Shown here piece after piece: positions 31,780-37,320 of a stretch of 42,547 bases of DNA. The first letter of the stretch is position 1, and every line of letters begins with the position of its first letter. The position numbers and the translations under genes were made by a program. The DNA is from a virus, in the IMG/VR virus record IMGVR_UViG_3300031331_000003, positions 1-42,547 of that record, one strand, 5' to 3'. Below the pieces are notes generated by a model. It did no database searches. It was not told the DNA's origin and saw only the letters and a program-made list of their open reading frames with translations.

Positions 31780-32313
31780 ATGAAAAATTACATTTCATTG
31801 AATGGAAAGAAAATTGAACTTTCCGAAGAAACAGTAAAAAATTTAACTGAAAATTTAGAAGTAAAAGAAACAAATTCAGATGATATTTCTTTGGATTATA
31901 AACTGATATCAGAAATTAACTGGGAAAAAAAAGAAAAAGTTTTAATTAAAGACAAACCAAGTAAAAAAATATTCTTTAATCAATCTTTTGCTGATGGTAG
32001 CGAGTTTGGAAAAAGTTGTGTTTTTATAAAATGTAAATTTGAAAGAGGTTGTAAATTTGGAAGTTATTGTGAATTTGGAAGTTTTTGTAATTTTGGAAGT
32101 AATTGTAATTTTGGAGGTGATTGTGAATTTGGAAGTTTTTGTAATTTTGGAAGTAATTGTAATTTTGGAGGTGATTGTGAATTTGGAAGTTTTTGTGAAT
32201 TTGGAAGTGGTTGTGAATTTGGAAGTGGTTGTGAATTTGGAATTTTTTGTGAATTTGGAAGTGGTTGTATTAAAAATATGCCCTATTGGGATGAAAAAGG
32301 GAAACATAATTAA
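31780..32313 (+). CDS. Cys/Phe hexapeptide-repeat protein (left-handed beta-helix candidate)
   Basis: 177 residues. A 70-residue helical N-terminal region (KKIELSEETVKNLTENLEVKE) is followed by about 15 hexapeptides of the form [E/N/K]-F-G-[S/G]-x-C from residue 75 to 163, which fits the left-handed beta-helix register with Phe at position i and Cys at i+4. About 15 cysteines would stack on one face. The DNA behind it is an 18-bp repeat, and a 54-bp block (32071-32124) is duplicated exactly (32125-32178), so repeat number probably changes. Metal or redox binding is possible; function unknown. Confidence 0.55.
   Translation: MKNYISLNGKKIELSEETVKNLTENLEVKETNSDDISLDYKLISEINWEKKEKVLIKDKPSKKIFFNQSFADGSEFGKSCVFIKCKFERGCKFGSYCEFGSFCNFGSNCNFGGDCEFGSFCNFGSNCNFGGDCEFGSFCEFGSGCEFGSGCEFGIFCEFGSGCIKNMPYWDEKGKHN
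32071..32178 (+). repeat. 54-bp tandem duplication inside the hexapeptide-repeat gene
   Basis: Bases 32071-32124 and 32125-32178 are identical, each three 18-bp units, on top of a longer 18-bp periodicity. Lengths are multiples of 3, so the reading frame is kept. Confidence 0.85.
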
Positions 32314-32322
32314 AATATAAAT

Positions 32323-32436
32323 ATGAAAATTACTAAATATCAAACTCGCTCTCAATGTGAATATGAAACTTATTTGTTAATTATATTCGGTTGGGTCGGA
32401 TTATTTGTCGGATTTTATTTAAAATTTGTTGTTTAA
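32323..32436 (+). CDS. 37-residue membrane peptide
   Basis: ATG at 32323 encodes a short polar start and one hydrophobic helix (LLIIFGWVGLFVGFYLKFVV). It follows the hexapeptide-repeat gene by 9 bp behind an ATAAAT leader. Function unknown. Confidence 0.4.
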   Translation: MKITKYQTRSQCEYETYLLIIFGWVGLFVGFYLKFVV

Positions 32437-32451
32437 AATTTAAAATTAGCA

Positions 32452-32889
32452 ATAGAAGACCCTTCCCTTCTATATAGGGTTTTAGTAAAAAGTTTAACAA
32501 GCAATATTCTATCCACAATCATAGTAGCTGATAAAGATGAAGGTTGAAGGGGGCTCTACAATCCTTGCGGACGGTCTCCTACGGTAGAGCACTTTGTCAT
32601 CGTCCACCTTTCAGCTGGTAGCCAGTTATTTTTCTTAGAGAAGAAAGGAAACTTACTAATAAAACCTAATTGCTCTTTGTGTATTTCTCTGACCCGTGAT
32701 AGTAGCTCTCGTTGTGGAAGCAATCCCCCACCTACGGCTTGCTTCACGGGTCTGACAAGTTTATAAATTAAAATACCCGACTTTCAATAGTTTAATCTTG
32801 CAATGTAATACTTCGCAACATAACTATCTACTAATCGGGTATCTCTGTCTAAATACGTTTCCTGTTTTAAAAATGTTACGAAGTATTAC
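32452..32889 (-). ncRNA. Large structured RNA transcription unit
   Basis: A consensus minus-strand promoter (32924-32896) starts transcription at about 32889. The RNA then offers GTAATACTTCG(T)AAC (32889-32875) pairing with 32819-32805 (15 bp, one G-U), crossed by ATACCCGA/TCGGGTAT (32842-32835 with 32780-32773). Next are GACCCGTGA/TCACGGGTC (9 bp), GTAG-GTGG/CCAC-CTAC, AGCTGA/TCAGCT and GCTCTAC/GTAGAGC. A hairpin (32452-32458 with 32467-32473) may close the unit. The region is far richer in GC than flanking genes. A 63-codon minus frame inside (32556-32747) is not protein-like. Confidence 0.5.
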
Positions 32890-32895
32890 TTTTTA

Positions 32896-32924
32896 AGTAT
32901 ATCACAAACTAAAATAAGTGTCAA
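32896..32924 (-). promoter_or_regulatory. Consensus promoter for the large RNA
   Basis: Minus strand TTGACA (32924-32919), 17-bp spacer, TATACT (32901-32896). The upstream side is GGTTATCCACAG (32934-32942 is the box), matching the promoter at 34948 almost base for base in box, spacer start and -10. Confidence 0.7.
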
Positions 32925-32933
32925 ATAAAAAAC

Positions 32934-32942
32934 TGTGGATAA
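32934..32942 (-). promoter_or_regulatory. DnaA-box-like motif
   Basis: TTATCCACA on the minus strand, 9 bp upstream of the -35 of the large-RNA promoter. Identical in spacing and neighbours to the copy at 34931. Confidence 0.45.
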
Positions 32943-32945
32943 CCT

Positions 32946-33182
32946 ATGCTTTTAACAAAATCAAAAATTAAAAATGAGTCTTTATTACTCTCCACCAAAG
33001 GAGAGCCGACTTCTAATCCCTTAACTATCCGCAGAATTATTAAGTTTATCGGGTATGAAGAAATTACAGGCAAAGACGGAAAGAAACGACACTTTGTATC
33101 TATGAGGGCTATCCGTAAGTGGAATAAAGAACAATTACGAAGTAAGAATTTTAGAGAGTTTTGTAAAAAATTTAAAATATGA
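32946..33182 (+). CDS. Hypothetical early protein
   Basis: 78 residues, basic, possibly with a helix-turn-helix in the middle (NPLTIRRIIKFIGYEEITGKDGKKRHFVSMRAIRKW). It starts 4 bp past a DnaA-box motif and overlaps the next gene by 4 bp (ATGA). DNA binding is plausible from charge but not shown. Confidence 0.4.
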   Translation: MLLTKSKIKNESLLLSTKGEPTSNPLTIRRIIKFIGYEEITGKDGKKRHFVSMRAIRKWNKEQLRSKNFREFCKKFKI

Positions 33183-33526
33183 ATAGACAAAAACGCTGGT
33201 TAGAAAGGGGTTATACCCAAGAACAAATTGATAATCATTTAAAATATGAAAGATTTAAAGCACAACAAATAAGAGAACGCAAAAAGAAAAACAATGAAAA
33301 AAATAAAGAGCTAATTACTCAAATTAAGAAAGACCTAATAGGAAATATATTTAACACAGGAAACATAAAAGTAAAAATATTATCTATTAGTCCATCTGTT
33401 GATGGAGTGGGGTTTTGGTGTAAAATGAATAAAACTTTTAAAGACGATAGCAGTGGCGATTTTAGACAATTTTATTATTTTGAAGATTATAATAAAAAAG
33501 AATTTATTAAGTTATTAAGATATTAA
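33179..33526 (+). CDS. Hypothetical early protein with basic coiled N-terminus
   Basis: 115 residues. A Lys/Arg-rich helical N-terminus (MNRQKRWLERGYTQEQIDNHL) runs into a compact C-terminal domain (KILSISPSVDGVGFWCKMNKTF...FYYFEDYNKKEFIKLL). Couples to the upstream gene by an ATGA overlap and to the next by a 1-bp gap. Family not recognised. Confidence 0.45.
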   Translation: MNRQKRWLERGYTQEQIDNHLKYERFKAQQIRERKKKNNEKNKELITQIKKDLIGNIFNTGNIKVKILSISPSVDGVGFWCKMNKTFKDDSSGDFRQFYYFEDYNKKEFIKLLRY

Positions 33527-33527
33527 T

Positions 33528-33776
33528 ATGAAATTTAATATAATTTTAGACAAAGAAATAATTGAAGTGGAATTTGATAAAAAGTTTTCTGATAATGTAG
33601 AACACTTTGAGTTTAATAGCAACAAAGGTATAATCAGTGAAACAGGTTATCGGTCTTTTTTTATGCCGATTGATTATAAAACAAAAAACCCACGAAAAAT
33701 TGCAAAAGAAATTGCTGTAATTTTACAGAAAGAAACCGCCGAGATTATGAGGAAAATAAACAGAAAACGAAAATAA
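33528..33776 (+). CDS. Hypothetical early protein
   Basis: 82 residues (MKFNIILDKEIIEVEFDKKF), alternating charge, with a C-terminal basic tail (MRKINRKRK). No family recognised. Part of the run of four adjacent small genes 32946-34082. Confidence 0.4.
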   Translation: MKFNIILDKEIIEVEFDKKFSDNVEHFEFNSNKGIISETGYRSFFMPIDYKTKNPRKIAKEIAVILQKETAEIMRKINRKRK

Positions 33777-33803
33777 AACCCTCTTATAACTTAAACCATA
33801 GCT

Positions 33804-34082
33804 ATGAAATTTAAAAATTTAGACAATTATAAAGTTGGGGAATGTTTAACTGTTGCTAATGGAAAAATATCAAAAAAAACTGCTAAAAAAATTAAAATAA
33901 TAAATAAAATAGAAACAAATATTAGTAATAAAATGTTTAATTTTAAAAATAATACAATTACACTAAAAGATAAACAAGTAATGTTTGAACTTATTGGTTT
34001 TTTAAATATGATACATTATTCAAAAATGTCTTTTGAAGAAATAAAATATCACTTGGACAAAAACAATCTTCTTTATATGTAA
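33804..34082 (+). CDS. Hypothetical early protein
   Basis: 92 residues (MKFKNLDNYKVGECLTVANG), Lys/Asn-rich, ending HLDKNNLLYM. The leader is poor in G. No recognised domain. Next gene begins 4 bp later. Confidence 0.4.
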   Translation: MKFKNLDNYKVGECLTVANGKISKKTAKKIKIINKIETNISNKMFNFKNNTITLKDKQVMFELIGFLNMIHYSKMSFEEIKYHLDKNNLLYM

Positions 34083-34086
34083 AAAT

Positions 34087-34227
34087 ATGACCTACGGAGA
34101 ATTTAAAAAAGAGTGTTTAACTAATAATTTCGCAAGATATTTATTACAGCTTTGGGCTGAAAGAAAAATAGCCTTATATCCGGCGATTGAATTATATGAG
34201 AAAATAAAAAATAAAACAAAGACCTGA
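34087..34227 (+). CDS. 46-residue hypothetical protein
   Basis: ATG at 34087, 4 bp after the previous gene: MTYGEFKKECLTNNFARYLLQLWAERKIALYPAIELYEKIKNK. Compact helical peptide, no motif. It stops just before the paired hairpins that separate it from the convergent HicB-like gene. Confidence 0.4.
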   Translation: MTYGEFKKECLTNNFARYLLQLWAERKIALYPAIELYEKIKNKTKT

Positions 34228-34270
34228 TATAGTCAAGTCTTTGCGGATAGTCTTCCCGAATTAACTCGGG
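34218..34270. terminator. Two hairpins between convergent genes
   Basis: AAAGAC (34218-34223) pairs with GTCTTT (34237-34242), and CCCGA (34255-34259) with TCGGG (34266-34270). They lie exactly where the rightward small-gene run meets the leftward HicB-like gene. Neither has a long U-run. Confidence 0.4.
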
Positions 34271-34557
34271 CAGGTATAACCATAATACCATATTTTTTTA
34301 AAAGTTGCTAAAATTGGCAGTGTATGGAATATTAAACAATATTTTAGAGGAGGTCGTCTGTTAATATTCTCTATTCCAAAATTATGTTTTAATGTTGTTT
34401 TTAACAGTGATTCAATCCCATTTGTGATATGTTTTAAAACTTCGCTCTTAGTCGAATAAACTTCTACCCACCCTGTTTCATAACAAATACCGACATATTC
34501 ATTATGTCTTTTATAGATTAAAATTCTAAATTGTCCTTTTTCTAACGTATTTTTCAT
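34261..34557 (-). CDS. HicB-like protein without a HicA partner
   Basis: 98 residues. Residues 8-50 (GQFRILIYKRHNEYVGICYET...STKSEVLKHITNGIESLL) follow the beta-strand plus helix phrasing of the HicB/DUF1902 antitoxin fold, and the C-terminal extension (INRRPPLKYCLIFHTLPIL) resembles that of HicB-like proteins in Patescibacteria. No adjacent hicA toxin is visible. It is an island of minus-strand orientation within the rightward arm, typical of an accessory gene. Defence, regulation or a simple orphan are all possible. Confidence 0.5.
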   Translation of the reverse strand: MKNTLEKGQFRILIYKRHNEYVGICYETGWVEVYSTKSEVLKHITNGIESLLKTTLKHNFGIENINRRPPLKYCLIFHTLPILATFKKIWYYGYTCPS

Positions 34558-34587
34558 AATTTAATAATAATTTAGATATTTAATCGT

Positions 34588-34672
34588 GCCACTGTGATGA
34601 AAATGGTAAACATAGTGTTTTTCCAAAACATCGTGTACTTAGCACTTAAGGGTTCGAATCCCGTCAGTGGCA
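34588..34672 (+). tRNA. Class II (leucine-like) tRNA with apparent UCC anticodon
   Basis: 85 nt. Acceptor GCCACTG/CAGTGGC (extended by 2 bp outside), T8 G9, a 3-bp D stem (ATG/CAT) with GGTA in the loop, anticodon arm GTGTT-TTTCCAA-AACAT (first pair G-U), a long variable arm (GTGT/GCAC around ACTTA) and a TTCGAAT loop. Discriminator A, followed by CAA not CCA. The T-stem has one A-G mismatch. The 3-bp D stem and long variable arm mark class II (Leu/Ser/Tyr), A73 and GCC point to Leu, but the anticodon by position is UCC (Gly, GGA). Confidence 0.7.
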
Positions 34673-34716
34673 CAATTAAGTATCCAAATCGTCTGTTATT
34701 TATAGCATTTTTAGCA

Positions 34717-34896
34717 CTAAATTTGTTTTAACCGCATACTCATAGCTAATTGAGAAACCCCAAAAATACCGGATAAAATCAGTGCGTCATCTTTGGTCAA
34801 AGCATATTCTTTCATAACTTTGCGGAGCATTTTTTTAGGCATCAATAAATTAGCCGCGAAAACATTAGCTTCTTTGAAAGCATTAGCTTCTTTTAA
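34717..34896 (-). pseudogene. 3' remnant of an ImmA/IrrE-family metallopeptidase gene
   Basis: A minus-strand frame encodes KEANAFKEANVFAANLLMPKKML...LSGIFGVSQLAMSMRLKQI, the C-terminal part of the ImmA/IrrE family (EANxFAAxLLMP then FGVSxxAMxxRL). The zinc-binding HExxH half that should precede it is absent; upstream there is an in-frame TAA at once. KEAN-F is duplicated (18 bp). ImmA proteins cut phage or ICE repressors, so this is a trace of a lost immunity control. The shorter ATG frame is 34717-34842 (41 residues). Confidence 0.6.
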
Positions 34897-34898
34897 TT

Positions 34899-34927
34899 AT
34901 TATATACAATTTTACAAAAACTGTCAA
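34899..34927 (-). promoter_or_regulatory. Consensus promoter toward the ImmA/IrrE remnant
   Basis: Minus strand TTGACA (34927-34922), 17-bp spacer, TATAAT (34904-34899). Divergent to the promoter at 34948, only 20 bp between the two -35 boxes, with the DnaA-box motif in between. Confidence 0.7.
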
Positions 34928-34930
34928 GAG

Positions 34931-34939
34931 TTATCCACA
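34931..34939 (+). promoter_or_regulatory. DnaA-box-like motif between divergent promoters
   Basis: TTATCCACA, the perfect DnaA consensus, centred between the two -35 hexamers. DnaA or a phage protein bound here could influence both directions. Confidence 0.45.
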
Positions 34940-34947
34940 GTTTTTAT

Positions 34948-34976
34948 TTGACAGGGGTTTAGAAATTTGATATACT
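34948..34976 (+). promoter_or_regulatory. Consensus promoter for the small structured RNA
   Basis: TTGACA (34948-34953), 17-bp spacer, TATACT (34971-34976); start near 34984. The bases GTTATCCACAG ahead of it, and the -10 context, match the large-RNA promoter at 32896-32924. Confidence 0.75.
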
Positions 34977-34983
34977 TAAATTA

Positions 34984-35113
34984 AATTAAAAAATATTATG
35001 CCTAAATTACTACACATAGCAATCAATTATAGGGAAAGGACTGGCACGACAGCAATGTCGTCCCCTGCCGTAGTAAGCAGAGGCAAGTCCCTTCCCGATA
35101 ATTGATTTTTTGT
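34984..35113 (+). ncRNA. Small structured RNA with promoter and terminator
   Basis: Directly behind the promoter. A long stem, AATCAATTAT-A-GGGAAAGGACT (35021-35042) with AGTCCCTTCCC-G-ATAATTGATT (35086-35107), closes two hairpins: ACGACA-GCAA-TGTCGT (35046-35061), a perfect 6-bp stem with a GNRA loop, and TGCC/GGCA (35066-35085). The 3' side is followed by TTTTTTG, so the closing stem acts as a terminator. A 35-codon ATG frame (34998-35105) overlaps but its sequence is set by the stems. About 125 nt, function unknown. Confidence 0.6.
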
Positions 35114-35134
35114 TATGTATAATAAAATTTAGTT

Positions 35135-35413
35135 ATGACAAACCCTCAAAAAGAAAATGGTTATATTAAATTAGCGAACGAAATCGTTGACCACTTATGT
35201 TATTACCGATTATCAGGTCAAGAACACCAAATATTATTGACAATATTGCGTAAAACCTATGGCTGGAATAAAAAAAAAGACGCAATATCATTATCACAGT
35301 TTTTTGGCTTAACTAAAATGAAAAAACCGTCTATTATAAAAAATATAGAAGAATTACAAAATTTATTAAACGATTATTTAGAAATGTATGGAACAAGTAA
35401 AACCAATAATTAA
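35135..35413 (+). CDS. Lambda-O-like replication initiator, N-terminal domain
   Basis: 92 residues. NGYIKLANEIVDHLCYYRLSGQEHQILLTILRKTYGWNKKKDAISLSQFFGLT is the signature of the phage replication protein O N-terminal (winged-helix, origin-binding) domain. It stops at TAA (35411-35413) right after that domain, but the same frame continues for 55 more codons (35414-35581) into a zinc ribbon. Either the gene is truncated, or a shorter initiator is made. Replication is expected to start near here. Confidence 0.6.
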   Translation: MTNPQKENGYIKLANEIVDHLCYYRLSGQEHQILLTILRKTYGWNKKKDAISLSQFFGLTKMKKPSIIKNIEELQNLLNDYLEMYGTSKTNN

Positions 35414-35581
35414 ACGTTCAATAGAAAAAAATTAGGATTAAAAATATTTAAGTGTCCGATGTGTGGTGAAGATAAAGCTTTCTTTACTTTTGATTATGAA
35501 CGCAAAATTTGGTTATGGCGATGTTCTTTTTGTTTATCAGAAGGAGAAAGAAGATTATTAAATAAATTAAGAAATAATTAA
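35414..35581 (+). pseudogene. In-frame zinc-ribbon segment after the replication gene stop
   Basis: Immediately after the TAA of the O-like gene the same frame reads 55 codons including FKCPMCGEDKAFFTFDYERK and LWRCSFCLSEG, four Cys in two CxxC pairs, to TAA at 35579-35581. No ATG stands in front of the first knuckle. Probably the detached C-terminal part of an originally longer replication protein. Readthrough of TAA would join it; that is untested. Confidence 0.45.
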
Positions 35582-35592
35582 CTTAAAATCAA

Positions 35593-35841
35593 ATGAAAAA
35601 AACAATTTATCTAATCAGTCCAGAAATAGATTACAAAACCTTTAAAAAATTACACGATAAGTTTGTAATTGAAACTGGATTACAACCTGACGAAATGGAA
35701 AAAATACTCTGGGAAATGTTAAGAGATAAACAAATATACTGTTGGTTCTCTAATGATTGTCCAAATGATATGGTGATAGGTTTTGAAATTCCGAAAGGGA
35801 AAATAACTATCTTGAGTAGCCCTGTGGATAAGTCCCCTTGA
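35593..35841 (+). CDS. Hypothetical early protein
   Basis: 82 residues (MKKTIYLISPEIDYKTFKKLHDKF), alpha/beta character, with PNDMVIGFEIPKGKITILSSPV at the end. Its stop codon overlaps the promoter of the next gene. No recognised domain. Confidence 0.45.
   Translation: MKKTIYLISPEIDYKTFKKLHDKFVIETGLQPDEMEKILWEMLRDKQIYCWFSNDCPNDMVIGFEIPKGKITILSSPVDKSP
35823..35831 (-). promoter_or_regulatory. DnaA-box-like motif
   Basis: TTATCCACA on the minus strand, 6 bp before the -35 of the HNH gene promoter. Same relation of box and promoter as at 32.93 and 34.93 kb, but reversed in direction relative to it. Confidence 0.4.
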
Positions 35842-35866
35842 CAAAATTTTGTAAAGGGCGTATAAT
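35838..35866 (+). promoter_or_regulatory. Consensus promoter for the HNH homing-type endonuclease
   Basis: TTGACA (35838-35843), 17-bp spacer, TATAAT (35861-35866), 26 bp before the ATG at 35892. The endonuclease therefore has its own transcription start, as mobile nuclease genes often do. Confidence 0.7.
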
Positions 35867-35891
35867 AAAATTATAAAATAATAACTTTACT

Positions 35892-36671
35892 ATGCCAGTA
35901 GGAATATATAAACACAAACCTTTATCAGAGGAAACAAAAAGAAAAATCAGTGCTTCATTAAAAAGAAGATACAGCAATAAAAAAATGTCAAAAAAATGTA
36001 AGATAAAAATGAGTAAAGCTAAAATAACTCACGGATTATCCAAAACAAGATTTTATCACATAAATAAAGCAATGATACAAAGATGTGAAAATCAATTTCA
36101 CACAGCATATAAAAATTATGGAGGTCGTGGAATAAAGGTTTGTAAGCGTTGGTATAAATTTAAAAACTTCCGAGATGATATGTTTGAAAGCTATCAAAAA
36201 CATTGTAAAGAATTTGGAGAAAAAAATACAAGCATTGATAGAATTGATAATAATGGAAATTATTGTAAGTCTAACTGTCGGTGGGCTACTATGAAAGAAC
36301 AAGCAAATAATAAAAGAAAAAGAAAACCAAAAACATTTTATTATAAATATAATAATAAAATAATTGATTTAAAAAGTTTTTGTCAAAAAAATAACTTAAA
36401 CTTTGAAAAAACAAAAAAATACCTTAAATATGATTTTACTTTAGATGAGATTGTTAAAAAAATACCAAATTTATATGTTAATATTTATCTAAAACAAAAA
36501 ATAAAAATTTGGAATAGTTTCTCAAAAGATTGTTTATCTAAAAGAGAAAAAGAAATTGGAGTATTAAGATTTGAAAAAAATAAAACTTTACAGCAAGTAT
36601 CAAATATTTATGGAATTTCAAGACAAAGAGTTAACCAAATAGAAAATAATTTACTTGAAAAAATAATCTAA
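35892..36671 (+). CDS. HNH homing-type endonuclease with NUMOD3-like and sigma-like HTH ends
   Basis: 259 residues. Residues 1-45 (PLSEETKRKISASLKRR, Lys-rich) resemble NUMOD3 repeats of homing nucleases. Residues about 48-148 match the phage HNH family with RFYHINKAMIQRCENQ, YKNYGGRGIKVCKRW and SIDRIDNNGNY...CRWAT (catalytic His and Asn in the usual places). The last 45 residues (KREKEIGVLRFEKNKTLQQVSNIYGISRQRVNQI) read as a sigma-region-4-type helix-turn-helix, shared with the small protein at 41701. It has its own promoter. No intron is evident around it, so it behaves as a free-standing homing endonuclease. Confidence 0.7.
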   Translation: MPVGIYKHKPLSEETKRKISASLKRRYSNKKMSKKCKIKMSKAKITHGLSKTRFYHINKAMIQRCENQFHTAYKNYGGRGIKVCKRWYKFKNFRDDMFESYQKHCKEFGEKNTSIDRIDNNGNYCKSNCRWATMKEQANNKRKRKPKTFYYKYNNKIIDLKSFCQKNNLNFEKTKKYLKYDFTLDEIVKKIPNLYVNIYLKQKIKIWNSFSKDCLSKREKEIGVLRFEKNKTLQQVSNIYGISRQRVNQIENNLLEKII

Positions 36672-36680
36672 TTAAATCAA

Positions 36681-36836
36681 ATGAATAAAGAACAAAAATT
36701 AAAAACAATCACTTTCGGTGAATTAAAAAAGACTAAAATAAAAATGCCGATTAAGTGTTTAAAAGATTTATTCAGAAGATACGAAAATAAAGATTTCGTA
36801 GAAATAAATCTAAAAGATATTATAAATAAAATATAA
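36681..36836 (+). CDS. 51-residue hypothetical protein
   Basis: ATG at 36681, 9 bp after the HNH gene: MNKEQKLKTITFGELKKTKIKMP...FVEINLKDIINKI. Helical, basic, no motif. Possibly co-transcribed with the nuclease. Confidence 0.4.
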   Translation: MNKEQKLKTITFGELKKTKIKMPIKCLKDLFRRYENKDFVEINLKDIINKI

Positions 36837-36855
36837 TTCGTTAAATAATAAGAAG

Positions 36856-36917
36856 GTCTGCTAACTATGAGACGGGGGACGCCCACAACTCACCAGACGG
36901 CAGTTAAAGGAAAACTG
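36856..36917 (+). other. Structured intergenic element
   Basis: GTCTG (36856-36860) pairs with CAGAC (36894-36898), enclosing TGAG/CTCA (36868-36871, 36889-36892) and GGG/CCC. Next is CAGTT (36901-36905) with AACTG (36913-36917). GC content jumps relative to the flanking genes. It lies between the post-HNH small gene and the next gene; may be an untranslated leader. Confidence 0.35.
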
Positions 36918-36949
36918 GGAGGAAATGAACGCCTTATAATTAAATAAAT

Positions 36950-37162
36950 ATGAAACTAAAAGAACTCCTTAAACAAATACTGGAATGCCAAAAAAATATT
37001 TTACAGACACAAAATATAAGCACACAACTTTTAGAACACTATCTACCACAGATTAATAAAAATGTAAATATAGAAGAAGTTGCTTATCAAATACAAAAAG
37101 AAACTTATGAACTGGCACAAGATGGAAAAGAGTTAAAAAAAATAAGAGAGATATTAATTTAA
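36950..37162 (+). CDS. Helical early protein, unknown
   Basis: 70 residues with one Cys, coiled-coil-like (KELLKQILECQKNILQTQNIS). Starts behind AATTAAATAAAT. Followed by two small coupled genes. Family unknown. Confidence 0.4.
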   Translation: MKLKELLKQILECQKNILQTQNISTQLLEHYLPQINKNVNIEEVAYQIQKETYELAQDGKELKKIREILI

Positions 37163-37182
37163 TCTTAAAAAATATAAATCGT

Positions 37183-37320
37183 ATGAATGAAGAAAATTTA
37201 CAAATATGTCAAGAGGATAGAGAATATCAAGCCTCTGACCCACGAGAAGTTTTTGAAGAACAGGATGATTATGACCGCTACCGAGACGCTGAAGATTTAA
37301 CTAATTTTGAAAATATATGA
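37183..37320 (+). CDS. 45-residue acidic protein
   Basis: ATG at 37183; MNEENLQICQEDREYQASDPREVFEEQDDYDRYRDAEDLTNF, strongly acidic and Tyr/Asp-rich. An acidic peptide early in infection may mimic DNA, but that is only a suggestion. Its TGA overlaps the next ATG. Confidence 0.4.
   Translation: MNEENLQICQEDREYQASDPREVFEEQDDYDRYRDAEDLTNFENI

Noticed and set aside
31451-31873. 140-codon minus-strand frame
   Set aside because: Phe/Leu-rich, overlaps the start of the plus-strand repeat gene and the paired blocks; no start signal.
32071-32178. Possible CRISPR array or satellite
   Set aside because: Repeats are 18-bp, tandem without spacers and in frame with a protein, so they are coding repeats.
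31942-32355. 137-codon minus-strand frame of Thr/Ser/Lys-rich sequence across the hexapeptide-repeat gene
   Set aside because: It is the complement of the 18-bp repeat; periodic sequence gives open frames in several registers. The plus-strand frame has a sensible N-terminus and stop.
32556-32747. 63-codon minus-strand frame in the large structured RNA
   Set aside because: Its sequence is dictated by paired arms, it has no family character, and the GC-rich fold explains the region better.
34998-35105. 35-codon plus frame in the small RNA
   Set aside because: Coincides with the perfect stem-loops; kept only as a low-probability alternative.
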